From assembly GCA_021769025.1 (NCBI GenBank), contig JAETTS010000157.1:1-6275 (forward strand): DNA of 6,275 nt, read 5' to 3'. The stretch is from Enterocloster bolteae. GTDB lineage: Bacteria > Bacillota_A > Clostridia > Lachnospirales > Lachnospiraceae. A model generated the notes under the pieces. The model had not been told where the DNA came from. It searched no databases and was given only the letters and a program-made list of their open reading frames with translations. Below, in pieces: positions 1 to 5,899 of this stretch; position 1 is the stretch's first letter, and every line of letters begins with the position of its first letter. The position numbers and the translations under genes are program-made.

Positions 1-74
1 TAGACAAAACCTGATTAACTTACAGCCAGGAAGCGTCTGAAAGACCCAGACAGCCCTCTCCCACTGGCAGAAAT

Positions 75-79
75 GGAGG
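75..79 (+). promoter_or_regulatory. Ribosome binding site of the small plus-strand gene
   Basis: GGAGG is followed by a 5-nt spacer (CATCT) and ATG at 85. This near-ideal Shine-Dalgarno site sits inside what would be the first codons if the upstream ATG at 73 were used, and that ATG has no ribosome site of its own. It therefore decides the start at 85. Confidence 0.8.
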
Positions 80-84
80 CATCT

Positions 85-354
85 ATGTTCGGAAGAAAGA
101 AAAAGGCAGAAGTGTTTATGACCAACGACCTGGGATTATACACCACCGTACATCAGGCCCTGAAGGCCGGACAGATTCCCTGCGAAGTAAAGGTTGTCAA
201 TACAGGTACCCGGAACAGGCGGACCGGCGCACTCATCGGCAGGGTAGGTGAACGGCCTGAGCTGGAAATACAGTACTATATTTATACGCCCCTGGAATAT
301 GCAGACAGGGCCAAGTATGTGATTGATGAATACAGGAAAAATTTATCCCGGTGA
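85..354 (+). CDS. Small hypothetical protein, DUF2007-like fold possible
   Basis: This is an 89-residue soluble protein that I do not recognise with certainty. It starts MFGRKKKAEVF, a short basic head, followed by a predicted alpha/beta core: a strand (EVFMTN), a helix (TVHQALKAGQ), a strand (PCEVKVVN), a polar loop rich in Arg/Gly (about residues 40-56), a strand (LEIQYYIYT) and a C-terminal helix (YADRAKYVIDEYRKN). The order strand, helix with an 'A..AG.I.CEV' turn, and a closing 'Y.IYT....A....I' element resembles small DUF2007-type putative signalling proteins; that match is from memory and weak. There is no signal peptide or membrane segment. ATG 85 is preferred to ATG 73 because GGAGG lies 5 nt upstream of 85. 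The gene is convergent with the TRAP operon and separated from it by a hairpin, so it is probably functionally unrelated. Confidence 0.75.
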   Translation: MFGRKKKAEVFMTNDLGLYTTVHQALKAGQIPCEVKVVNTGTRNRRTGALIGRVGERPELEIQYYIYTPLEYADRAKYVIDEYRKNLSR

Positions 355-374
355 ACAAGGAATCCATAACGTAT

Positions 375-416
375 CAGGGGAAGGACGTGACTCGTACAAA
401 TCACGTCCTTCCCCTG
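375..416. terminator. Perfect 16-bp hairpin between convergent genes
   Basis: CAGGGGAAGGACGTGA at 375-390 is repeated in perfect reverse complement at 401-416 around a 10-nt loop. It begins 20 nt after the stop of the small plus-strand gene and 42 nt beyond the stop of the minus-strand SnoaL-like gene, so it probably ends transcripts from both sides. The T-tract is poor: TTTACTT follows on the plus strand and ATACG on the minus strand. It is therefore not a textbook intrinsic terminator, and a role as an mRNA 3' stabiliser is equally possible. The rest of the gene-free stretch 355-458 holds only a 12-bp palindrome, AGCCGGCCGGCT (438-449). Confidence 0.7.
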
Positions 417-458
417 TTTACTTCCATCCATATCTATAGCCGGCCGGCTTCCAGTCCG

Positions 459-1733
459 CTATGCCTTTAAGCCATCATCGTTCCCAGCCCCGTCCGTATT
501 ATCCTTCATGGCCATGCGCTTTTGCGCAATCTTCCGCATCAGTGCGAATTCATCATAAATACTCCACTCTTCCCGGAACATACCGTCTTTTATAATATGC
601 TGCGATATACCGGAAATGACCACGTGGGCTCCTGTGGCAGGCCCATAGATGCCAAAGCCCTCATGGGTGCCGATTATATTCCATCTGGTGGCGCACCGGT
701 ATTCGTCCCGCTTTTCATCATAAAGATAGTATACATCCTCCACCTGCATGGCCAGATTGGGGAAAGCCTGGAACAGATTCAGCTGGTCCTGCAGGAAATC
801 GCCTCTGCCCACCAATTCCCTGTCTGAAGGTCCATGGTATCTGTAATCAGGGGCATAATTATCCTTAAACTGATTGAACATTCTTCTGTTATAAATCTCA
901 TGATAGCTTTTTCTGATAAAATACTCTATATCGCTGTACCGCCCGTTATTATCTCCGAATTTGTCCGGAGCAAACTCGCCGTTCAGCCGTTCAATCTCTC
1001 CCCATGTGCCAGTGTCTGCCTTGGCGCTACCTCCCTTATTGGCTGTGGCCTCCAATACTTTCATGGGGTCGTACCCCAATTGCCTGATTAGGCTGATTTC
1101 GTTATATACCACCCACTCCTCCACAACACGGTCGCCTTTTACATAGCAGTTAGCCACTCCCCATACCACTACCTTCCTGCCGGTAGGCGGACCATAGATG
1201 GTGTGTCCCGTATTGTGGCCAATCCAGGTCCACCTCATGGAAGTATGGAAGCCTCCGTTTCCATCAGATGCCCAGATAACATCGTCAATATAATCCTTGA
1301 TATCCGGATATCCGGCCAGCTTCATCACAGAGTTTGCGATGACCTGATCCCGGCCGTATGTCACACCATCCGATGTATGTACCAGGGCATTATGCTTATA
1401 ATGGTCATATATCTTCCCCATCCCCTTATCATCCCATATGTCAGAGGTATGGCGGATGATAAAATCCGCAGGGTCGCGCCATTTTCCAAATCCAGGCATG
1501 GGCACTTCCTGCTCCCTTGCCTTGCCGTCCTTCCACATAACTGTAATATCATCCTTCAACGGCACTGACAGCTGTCCCAGGGTTTCCTGGTATACATTCC
1601 CCCTGTAGCGGATGTTCCTGTCGCAATCCTCTTTTTTACCGCCGGTACCGGACTCCTTTTGCTCCCTTGAAGGCTCCCTCAGGATATCTTCTGCTTGTGC
1701 AGCCTGATTCTTTGTGTTCTTTACCTCACTCAT
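459..1733 (-). CDS. Tandem SnoaL-like / NTF2-like double-domain protein
   Basis: This 424-residue protein has no signal peptide or membrane segment, so it is probably cytoplasmic. An N-terminal extension (residues 1-85; 10-45 is highly charged and low in complexity) precedes two related NTF2-like (cone-shaped alpha+beta) domains at about 86-222 and 266-405, joined by a Gly/Lys-rich linker. The duplication is visible: residues 171-219 and 354-402 align without gaps with about 20 of 49 identities, sharing IYGP.TG, VV..G, EEW..Y(N/D)E and L.R. Each unit has a helix-rich first half ('IWDDKGMGKIYDHY', 'IYNRRMFNQFKDNY') and a strand-rich second half, as in SnoaL polyketide cyclases and related 'nuclear transport factor 2 family' proteins. 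Members of this fold catalyse cyclisation, isomerisation, dehydration or hydrolysis, or simply bind ligands; which applies here cannot be read from sequence. AGGAG (1744-1748) lies 10 nt upstream of the ATG. It is the last gene of the dctPQM operon, 24 nt after dctM, so its substrate is probably what the transporter imports, or a derivative. It is unusual in lying with a TRAP system without any recognisable catabolic enzyme. Confidence 0.78.
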   Translation of the reverse strand: MSEVKNTKNQAAQAEDILREPSREQKESGTGGKKEDCDRNIRYRGNVYQETLGQLSVPLKDDITVMWKDGKAREQEVPMPGFGKWRDPADFIIRHTSDIWDDKGMGKIYDHYKHNALVHTSDGVTYGRDQVIANSVMKLAGYPDIKDYIDDVIWASDGNGGFHTSMRWTWIGHNTGHTIYGPPTGRKVVVWGVANCYVKGDRVVEEWVVYNEISLIRQLGYDPMKVLEATANKGGSAKADTGTWGEIERLNGEFAPDKFGDNNGRYSDIEYFIRKSYHEIYNRRMFNQFKDNYAPDYRYHGPSDRELVGRGDFLQDQLNLFQAFPNLAMQVEDVYYLYDEKRDEYRCATRWNIIGTHEGFGIYGPATGAHVVISGISQHIIKDGMFREEWSIYDEFALMRKIAQKRMAMKDNTDGAGNDDGLKA

Positions 1734-1741
1734 ATATCGTT

Positions 1742-1748
1742 CTCTCCT
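1742..1748 (-). promoter_or_regulatory. Ribosome binding site of the SnoaL-like gene
   Basis: Read on the minus strand this is AGGAGAG, and its AGGAG core lies 10 nt before the ATG at 1733-1731. It lies within the 24-nt gap after the dctM stop, which supports translation of this gene from the same mRNA as the transporter. Confidence 0.7.
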
Positions 1749-1757
1749 ATCTCTCTG

Positions 1758-3041
1758 TTATTTCATCAGGCCAGGCAGCCAGGTAGACATCTGCGGTATG
1801 AATATTACAAATATCAGTCCAATTCCCATGGTCAGTATCCATGGCCAGATTTCCTTTACTATCTCCTCAAATGGCGCTTTGGATATCTGGGCCGCCACAA
1901 ACAGGTTGCCTCCCACAGGAGGAGTTATGATTCCCAATGTGGAATTAAATATAAACATGACCCCAAAATGGATAGGATCAATCCCATACTGTGTTGCAAT
2001 CCCCAGTAAAATGGAACTCAGTATGACATTAATGGCAATACCGTCCAAGAACGTCCCAAGAAACAATACCAATGCGTTTAATATTATAAGGGCCACAATC
2101 TTTGACGAAACACTTCCCAATATTAATGCAGCCAATTTTGTGGGTATTTCCTCCAGCGTCAGTATTTTACCGAATCCTGAGGACACGCCCAGGATAAACA
2201 GTATTGTACACGTAGTAATCACAGTTTTATAAAACATCTGGGGCAGCATTCTGGCCTCAAGCCCGCTGTTCCTCTTTAACAGGCCGTAAATCAGGCCGTA
2301 AACCACCGATACCACAGCTGCCTCTGTAGGCGTAAAAATCCCGGAATAGATACCCCCTAAAATGATGACCGGCATAATCAGGCTGAATTTCGCCTCCCAC
2401 ATGGTCCTCAGTTTCCGGCGCAAAGGAATGGGGTCGTTTCCTGAACAGATATTATGCTTTTTGCCGTAAATATGGCAATATACCAGGAAACAGCAGCCAA
2501 TGAATAATCCCGGCAGAATCTCTGCCGTAAACAGCTTGGAGATAGACACATTGTTCAGGCTCCCGAATACAACCAGTCCCATGCTGGGAGGAATCATCTG
2601 GCCGCAGCAGCCTGCCGTGGCAATGAGTGCCGCCGCCGCTCCCTGGCTCAGCCCCTGCTTTCGCAGCTCCGGCAGGGCAATCAGGCCAATGGCAGCTATG
2701 GTGGCATAGGCGGAACCGGAGATTGCGCCAAAGGCCATGCAGGCCAGAACCGTTACCATCATGATTCCGCCCTTCAGCCTGCCCACCCATACATTAGCGG
2801 CTTTAAACAAACCTTCTGAGATTCCTGCCTCTGACATAATCTGCCCGGCCAGCACAAAAAAGGGAACCGCTGTCAGTGTAAAGGAATCAACACTGTTGGC
2901 CATGGCGCGCACAAAATAGGACAGGGATATGATATTGCTTGTAAAAACAGAGCCCAATACCCCAATGCCTATGGCAAAGCCAATGGGTACTCCCAAGAAA
3001 GCCAGTCCCAGGAACAGAACAAACAAAACAGCAACTGACAT
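1758..3041 (-). CDS. dctM: TRAP transporter large permease DctM
   Basis: This is the large membrane subunit of a tripartite ATP-independent periplasmic (TRAP) transporter, which couples solute import to the sodium gradient. It has 427 residues, the normal length for DctM, and is strongly hydrophobic throughout with roughly a dozen membrane segments. Family signatures seen in order: 'VPFFVLAGQIM' (about 59-69), 'FGAISGSAYAT' (104-114), 'GQMIPPSMGLVVFG' (147-160), 'GGIYSGIFTPTEAA' (229-242), 'YGIDPIHFG' (352-360) and 'GIITPPVGGNLFV' (370-382). In the family the SGS, IPPS and TPP stretches lie near the ion and substrate sites. Start: GTG at 3044 is followed directly by ATG at 3041. I chose the ATG because GGGGGGAG is better spaced for it and because its A is also the last base of the dctQ TGA stop (TGATG), a typical translational coupling. 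Oddities: the segment before GIDP reads 'ILSSILLGIA', without the prolines usually found there, and residues 145-146 are Cys-Cys. Confidence 0.95.
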   Translation of the reverse strand: MSVAVLFVLFLGLAFLGVPIGFAIGIGVLGSVFTSNIISLSYFVRAMANSVDSFTLTAVPFFVLAGQIMSEAGISEGLFKAANVWVGRLKGGIMMVTVLACMAFGAISGSAYATIAAIGLIALPELRKQGLSQGAAAALIATAGCCGQMIPPSMGLVVFGSLNNVSISKLFTAEILPGLFIGCCFLVYCHIYGKKHNICSGNDPIPLRRKLRTMWEAKFSLIMPVIILGGIYSGIFTPTEAAVVSVVYGLIYGLLKRNSGLEARMLPQMFYKTVITTCTILFILGVSSGFGKILTLEEIPTKLAALILGSVSSKIVALIILNALVLFLGTFLDGIAINVILSSILLGIATQYGIDPIHFGVMFIFNSTLGIITPPVGGNLFVAAQISKAPFEEIVKEIWPWILTMGIGLIFVIFIPQMSTWLPGLMK

Positions 3042-3577
3042 CACGCTCCCCCCTTTTCTTCCTCAATTTTGTCCGCCTCAATTCCCCCCTGGCGAATCTG
3101 TCCCGCAATCTTTACCGTACACTGGACCAGCCTTAGACACACCAGCAGAAATCCCAGGGGCATAACAAGATAAAGGAGCCACATTGGTATGGGCAGGGAC
3201 ACGGCGGTCTGCCCTCCCTGGCGGATGATACTCAACAATTTATATCCTTCAATCATACAGATAACGGAAAAACCAAAACATAAGATGTTACATAAAATAT
3301 CCAGATACAGTCTCAGGCCCGGCCTGAGTAAGGAACGCACAAATGTTATTCTTATATGTTCCCCTGTCTTTACCGCATACCCTATGGAGATGAACACCAT
3401 CCATACAAACATGTACCTGGTCATCTCTTCTGTCCATGGAAACGGAGTTGAAAACAGGTACCGCCCCACTATCTGAAGTGTTGTAAAAACAACCATAAGG
3501 GCCAGGAACACAGCGCCTATAAAAACTTCCAGCTTGTCGTCCACCCATTGAATCACTTTTTTCACGCTCTTTTTCAC
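3041..3577 (-). CDS. dctQ: TRAP transporter small permease DctQ
   Basis: This is the small membrane subunit of the TRAP transporter and pairs with DctM; it has 178 residues, typical of DctQ. Four hydrophobic segments are visible at about 17-38, 53-70, 93-113 and 132-155, with a basic head (MKKSVKKV) that fits a cytoplasmic N-terminus. Family signatures are 'LQIVGRY' (34-40), 'PWTEEMTRYMFVWMVFISIGYA' (about 47-68, the W.EE..R...W..F pattern), 'GEHIRI' (72-77) and 'SLPIPMWLLYLVMPLGF' (127-143). The usual Gly after the second-segment Phe is replaced by 'IS'. The start is GTG at 3577; no in-frame ATG lies near the 5' end. Upstream are AAGGA (9 nt away) and GGAAGG (2 nt away), the first having the usable spacing. 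GTG at 3565 (codon 5) is an alternative. It follows dctP by 26 nt, and its TGA shares a base with the dctM ATG. Confidence 0.93.
   Translation of the reverse strand: MKKSVKKVIQWVDDKLEVFIGAVFLALMVVFTTLQIVGRYLFSTPFPWTEEMTRYMFVWMVFISIGYAVKTGEHIRITFVRSLLRPGLRLYLDILCNILCFGFSVICMIEGYKLLSIIRQGGQTAVSLPIPMWLLYLVMPLGFLLVCLRLVQCTVKIAGQIRQGGIEADKIEEEKGGA
3046..3053 (-). promoter_or_regulatory. Ribosome binding site of dctM
   Basis: GGGGGGAG on the minus strand lies inside the last codons of dctQ, 4 nt from the ATG at 3041 and only 1 nt from the alternative GTG at 3044. The spacing favours the ATG. Confidence 0.6.
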
Positions 3578-3579
3578 AT

Positions 3580-3591
3580 CCTTCCGTCCTT
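3580..3591 (-). promoter_or_regulatory. Ribosome binding region of dctQ
   Basis: On the minus strand this reads AAGGACGGAAGG, directly before AT and the GTG start. The AAGGA part is 9 nt from GTG and the GGAAGG part is 2 nt away. The bases just before the GTG also form an out-of-frame ATG followed at once by a stop (ATGTGA, 3579-3574). Confidence 0.55.
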
Positions 3592-3603
3592 ATAAAGCAG
3601 TCA

Positions 3604-4680
3604 TCAGTTCCTGAATGTCTCCAGTATCTCTTTGCCGCACATTTCTTCCACTTTAGGCTCGGTTGCCGCCACCATAGCTTCCTTGATTTCCGCCCTGGCC
3701 TCATCGGTCAGCTCCGTATAGAGAATCTTGCCTTGTTCCTGAAGCTCTTTAATCTTCTGTACGGAATCCTCCTCCTCCTTCATGGCAATCTTCCACTCCT
3801 CCTCTGCTGCCCCGGCGATTGCCTTATCATATGCAGCTCTCTGTTCTTCAGAAAAAGAATTATATTTGGCGGAAGAGATCAGTATTACATTGATGGAATA
3901 ACTGTGATTGGTATCGGTTGCGTACTTCAGTACATCTATAAGCCCCTGCTGGATGATAGGCATTTTTGATGAAACCAGACCGTCTACCGTGCCTTGCTGA
4001 AGACCTGTATACAGCTCATTCCATGCCATAGGTGTAGGGATACATCCCAGTGCTTCCAGCTCCGCAATGTTAATGGGATTCTCCGGCGCCCTGCTTTTAA
4101 TTCCCTGGAAATCCGCCAGAGTGTTCACTTCTCTTACATTATTCCAGAATATCCTTCCTGAGCTTCCAAAGAAAGCAGCCACTTTGACGCCCATATTTTT
4201 ATCGTCAGCAGCCTTTTTCAGCAAATCCCCCTGCTCTCCGTCCAGCTTCGCCTTGGCATCCTTTAAATCATCGAACAGGTAGTCCGCGTTAAATACATAA
4301 AACTCCTTAATATTCGGCGCAAACTGTAGCTCTGCCACAGAAGTCATATCAATCTCTCCCAGGGTAACGGCCTCGATACTGTCGCGGTCGGATCCCACTA
4401 CCTGCGCATTAGGAAATATTTTGACCTCAATTCCCACGTCCTCCCCTTCAATAATTTCCTTAAACTTCAGAAACCCCTGATGGGTGGCCTCTTTTTCATT
4501 TGCCTGATGGGCAATTCTGATTTCCAGCTTGGATGATTCAGCGCCGGACGGCGAGGGAGCGTCTTCCCCTCTTCCCTGCTCTTGCTTTGCAGCAGCTGGT
4601 TTCTCTGTACCGCAGCCCGTTAACGCGAGAGCTAATCCTACCAGACTGATTGTTATAACCTTTTTCATTGTTTTTTTCAT
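3604..4680 (-). CDS. dctP: TRAP transporter substrate-binding lipoprotein DctP
   Basis: This 358-residue extracytoplasmic solute receptor delivers ligand to DctQM. Residues 1-22 form a lipoprotein signal peptide (basic MKKTMKK, a hydrophobic core, lipobox L20-T-G-C23); Cys23 would be acylated and anchor the protein on the outer face of the membrane, as expected in a Gram-positive cell. A Gln/Ala/Ser-rich spacer runs to about 50. The DctP fold follows: 'IRIAHQANEKEATHQG' (54-69), 'IFPNAQVVGSDRDSIEAV.LGEIDM' (about 88-112), then the diagnostic 'GIKSRAPENPI' (193-203) and 'ALGCIPTPMAWNELYTGLQQGTVDG' (210-234). Arg197 occupies the position of the arginine that in characterised members salt-bridges the ligand carboxylate, so an organic acid is the likely substrate. 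After VDG the usual Gln-Glu is replaced by Leu-Val-Ser-Ser. The tail (280-340) is helical and acidic. AAAGGGG (4687-4693) lies 6 nt before the ATG, and the gene ends with tandem stops TGATGA. It is the first gene of the operon. Confidence 0.95.
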   Translation of the reverse strand: MKKTMKKVITISLVGLALALTGCGTEKPAAAKQEQGRGEDAPSPSGAESSKLEIRIAHQANEKEATHQGFLKFKEIIEGEDVGIEVKIFPNAQVVGSDRDSIEAVTLGEIDMTSVAELQFAPNIKEFYVFNADYLFDDLKDAKAKLDGEQGDLLKKAADDKNMGVKVAAFFGSSGRIFWNNVREVNTLADFQGIKSRAPENPINIAELEALGCIPTPMAWNELYTGLQQGTVDGLVSSKMPIIQQGLIDVLKYATDTNHSYSINVILISSAKYNSFSEEQRAAYDKAIAGAAEEEWKIAMKEEEDSVQKIKELQEQGKILYTELTDEARAEIKEAMVAATEPKVEEMCGKEILETFRN

Positions 4681-4686
4681 TTTAAA

Positions 4687-4693
4687 CCCCTTT
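4687..4693 (-). promoter_or_regulatory. Ribosome binding site of dctP
   Basis: AAAGGGG on the minus strand lies 6 nt upstream of the ATG at 4680-4678, with GGAG a few bases further up. The spacing supports that ATG over the in-frame ATG at codon 5. Upstream, the leader (about 4694-4798) contains a purine-rich stretch with SD-like sequences near 4745-4768 but no convincing leader ORF. Confidence 0.7.
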
Positions 4694-4798
4694 CTCCATC
4701 AACACATTTACGATTATTTGCTTCACTGATTCCCCAATTACCGGTTTGACCTTCCCTTATCCCTCCCTTCCCATCAGGTTTAATCAGAATATATCTGC

Positions 4799-4824
4799 GG
4801 AAAATGAATACGTAGTCATTTTCC
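4799..4824. promoter_or_regulatory. LacI-family operator O1 at the dctP promoter
   Basis: This is a 26-bp palindrome with only one mismatched pair out of 13, centred on a CG dinucleotide between 4811 and 4812; the core is TGAATACGTAGTCA (4805-4818). LacI-family proteins typically insert hinge-helix leucines at a central CG, so the architecture fits the adjacent regulator. Its centre lies about 12 bp downstream of the predicted transcription start, where a bound repressor would block the promoter. The core recurs twice in front of lacI. Confidence 0.75.
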
Positions 4825-4829
4825 TGTAA

Positions 4830-4859
4830 AATAAATGATTGACATTTAATGTCTGTCAA
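4830..4859 (-). promoter_or_regulatory. Probable promoter of the dctPQM-SnoaL operon
   Basis: On the minus strand a perfect TTGACA (4859-4854) is followed after 18 bp by TTTATT (4835-4830), or after 17 bp by ATTTAT, as a weak -10. Transcription would start near 4823, giving a leader of about 140 nt before dctP. The -35 box is good and the -10 box is poor. An alternative -10, TATATT (4794-4789 region), lies downstream of the operator but lacks a matching -35. Confidence 0.5.
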
Positions 4860-4863
4860 TCAT
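4835..4863 (-). terminator. Hairpin after lacI, overlapping the dctP promoter
   Basis: ATGATTGACA (4835-4844) and its exact complement TGTCAATCAT (4854-4863) form a 10-bp AT-rich stem with a 9-nt loop, starting 9 nt after the lacI stop. In the minus-strand RNA the stem is followed by UUAUUUUA, so it could act as a weak intrinsic terminator. The same bases contain the dctP -35 box and its mirror image. Within the stem and loop a second, mutually exclusive inverted repeat (GACATT/AATGTC) is present. Confidence 0.45.
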
Positions 4864-4872
4864 CCATTTGTT

Positions 4873-5895
4873 CTAATGACGGACAGTATTCCTCACAATC
4901 AGCTGCATAGGAACCGCTACCGTCTCTGGGGGCATCTCCGGATTCTCCATATTCTCTATCAGGACCCGGACAGCCTCTTTGCACAGAATGTCATTCTGCT
5001 GCTGCAGCACAGTGAGGGAATACGACCTTAAAGATGCTGCAAACGTATCATCTAATCCCATAATAGAATAATCTTCACCCGGCACATACTTATACTTTAA
5101 CCGTCCGCAGTCCATGACTCCCAGAGCCATCAGGTCATTGGCGCAGAAGATTGCCTCCACAGGCAGTCCCGAGGCAAATATACGGTCGCCTGCCCGATAG
5201 CCGGACTCATACGAATAATCGCCTGCCTGTATCATACACTGGGTTATACCGCATTGTTTAAGGCCGCCCAGAAAACCTTCCTGGCGCTCATCGTGATTCA
5301 GATAACAGCTTTCCTCCGCGGAAACATATGCAAATTCCCGCATCCCTAATCCATGCAAAAATCTCGCCGCCCTCTCCCCGGCCCCGTAATTGTCGGAATA
5401 TACCATATTAATATCCGTATTAGGACTGTATACATTGAGAAGGACAAGAGGTATTCCCTTCTTTTTCCACTCCCCGGATATCTTGTGGGTCAGGGCCGAT
5501 GAGGTGATGATGATACCGTCCACACAGTACTCCAAAAGCCTTCTGAGTATCTGATTGATGTCACTGTCCGGAGCCGTGTTGAACACCATTACCCTCAGCC
5601 CATATTCCTGGAGAAGATTGGTAAGGATATTAAGCAGGCCATAGTAGTACACGTTATATGTGTCAGACAACACAACTCCGATTATCCCGGTCCGGTTGGA
5701 GTTAAGACCTCTGGCCAGTGCATTGGGACTATATCCAAGCTCTTCAGCAGCCTTCAGCACCTTTTCCCTGGTCTTATGGCTTATCCTGTCATTCCACTTT
5801 TCATTAAAGACCCTGGATACAGAAGACTGGGATACCCCGGCCCTCTTTGCCACATCAAACGAAGAAATGCTTTTTATCATTCTTTTATCTATCAT
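4873..5895 (-). CDS. LacI-family transcriptional repressor
   Basis: This 340-residue DNA-binding regulator is of normal LacI/GalR length. The N-terminal helix-turn-helix is clear: 'SFDVAKRAGVSQSSVSRVFN' (12-31), then 'ISHKTREKVLKAAEELGYSPNALARGL' (38-64), the hinge region whose Leu enters the minor groove at a central CG. The bases-contacting positions Tyr17-Gln18 of E. coli LacI correspond here to Gln23-Ser24, with Arg28 kept. The periplasmic-binding-protein-like effector domain runs from about 70 to 338, with 'GVVLSDTYNVYY' (73-84), 'DGIIITSS' (126-133), 'ERQEGF' (203-208), 'CANDLMALG' (251-259) and 'IMGLDDT' (278-284). Arg204 and Asp282 match common effector-contact positions, so a small sugar-like or sugar-acid effector is likely; its identity is unknown. 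AGGTGG (5900-5905), 4 nt upstream, supports the ATG at 5895 over the ATG at codon 6. It probably represses itself (O2, O3) and the dctPQM operon (O1). Confidence 0.93.
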   Translation of the reverse strand: MIDKRMIKSISSFDVAKRAGVSQSSVSRVFNEKWNDRISHKTREKVLKAAEELGYSPNALARGLNSNRTGIIGVVLSDTYNVYYYGLLNILTNLLQEYGLRVMVFNTAPDSDINQILRRLLEYCVDGIIITSSALTHKISGEWKKKGIPLVLLNVYSPNTDINMVYSDNYGAGERAARFLHGLGMREFAYVSAEESCYLNHDERQEGFLGGLKQCGITQCMIQAGDYSYESGYRAGDRIFASGLPVEAIFCANDLMALGVMDCGRLKYKYVPGEDYSIMGLDDTFAASLRSYSLTVLQQQNDILCKEAVRVLIENMENPEMPPETVAVPMQLIVRNTVRH

Positions 5896-5899
5896 ATAA

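Noticed and set aside
2..40. Possible C-terminal tail of an upstream plus-strand gene, ending 'NLINLQPGSV' and TGA at 38-40
   Set aside because: Only 12 open codons are visible, which is no more than chance; nothing in them identifies a family.
33..55. Small hairpin GTCTG/CAGAC upstream of the first gene
   Set aside because: The 5-bp stem is too short and has no T-tract or partner signal.
438..449. Perfect 12-bp palindrome AGCCGGCCGGCT just after the SnoaL-like gene
   Set aside because: Short GC palindromes arise by chance, it lacks a loop and a T-tract, and it does not resemble the operator motif.
1714..2232. Long plus-strand open frame (172 codons) opposite dctM
   Set aside because: It is antisense to a clear DctM coding region, has no ribosome site and no family-like composition; it is a shadow frame.
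3288..3704. 138-codon minus-strand frame overlapping the dctP end and dctQ
   Set aside because: It is in the wrong frame over two well-identified genes and its peptide is rich in Arg, Cys and Trp as expected of a shadow.
4694..4798. Possible riboswitch or attenuator in the 140-nt dctP leader
   Set aside because: I found only weak, widely spaced pairings (such as CTGATT with AATCAG) and no known aptamer pattern or terminator before dctP.
4677..4859. 60-codon minus-strand frame ending in an ATGA overlap with the dctP start, a possible leader peptide
   Set aside because: It would have to begin at a TTG lying inside the -35 box and upstream of the predicted transcription start, has no ribosome site, and runs through the operator; its peptide looks random.
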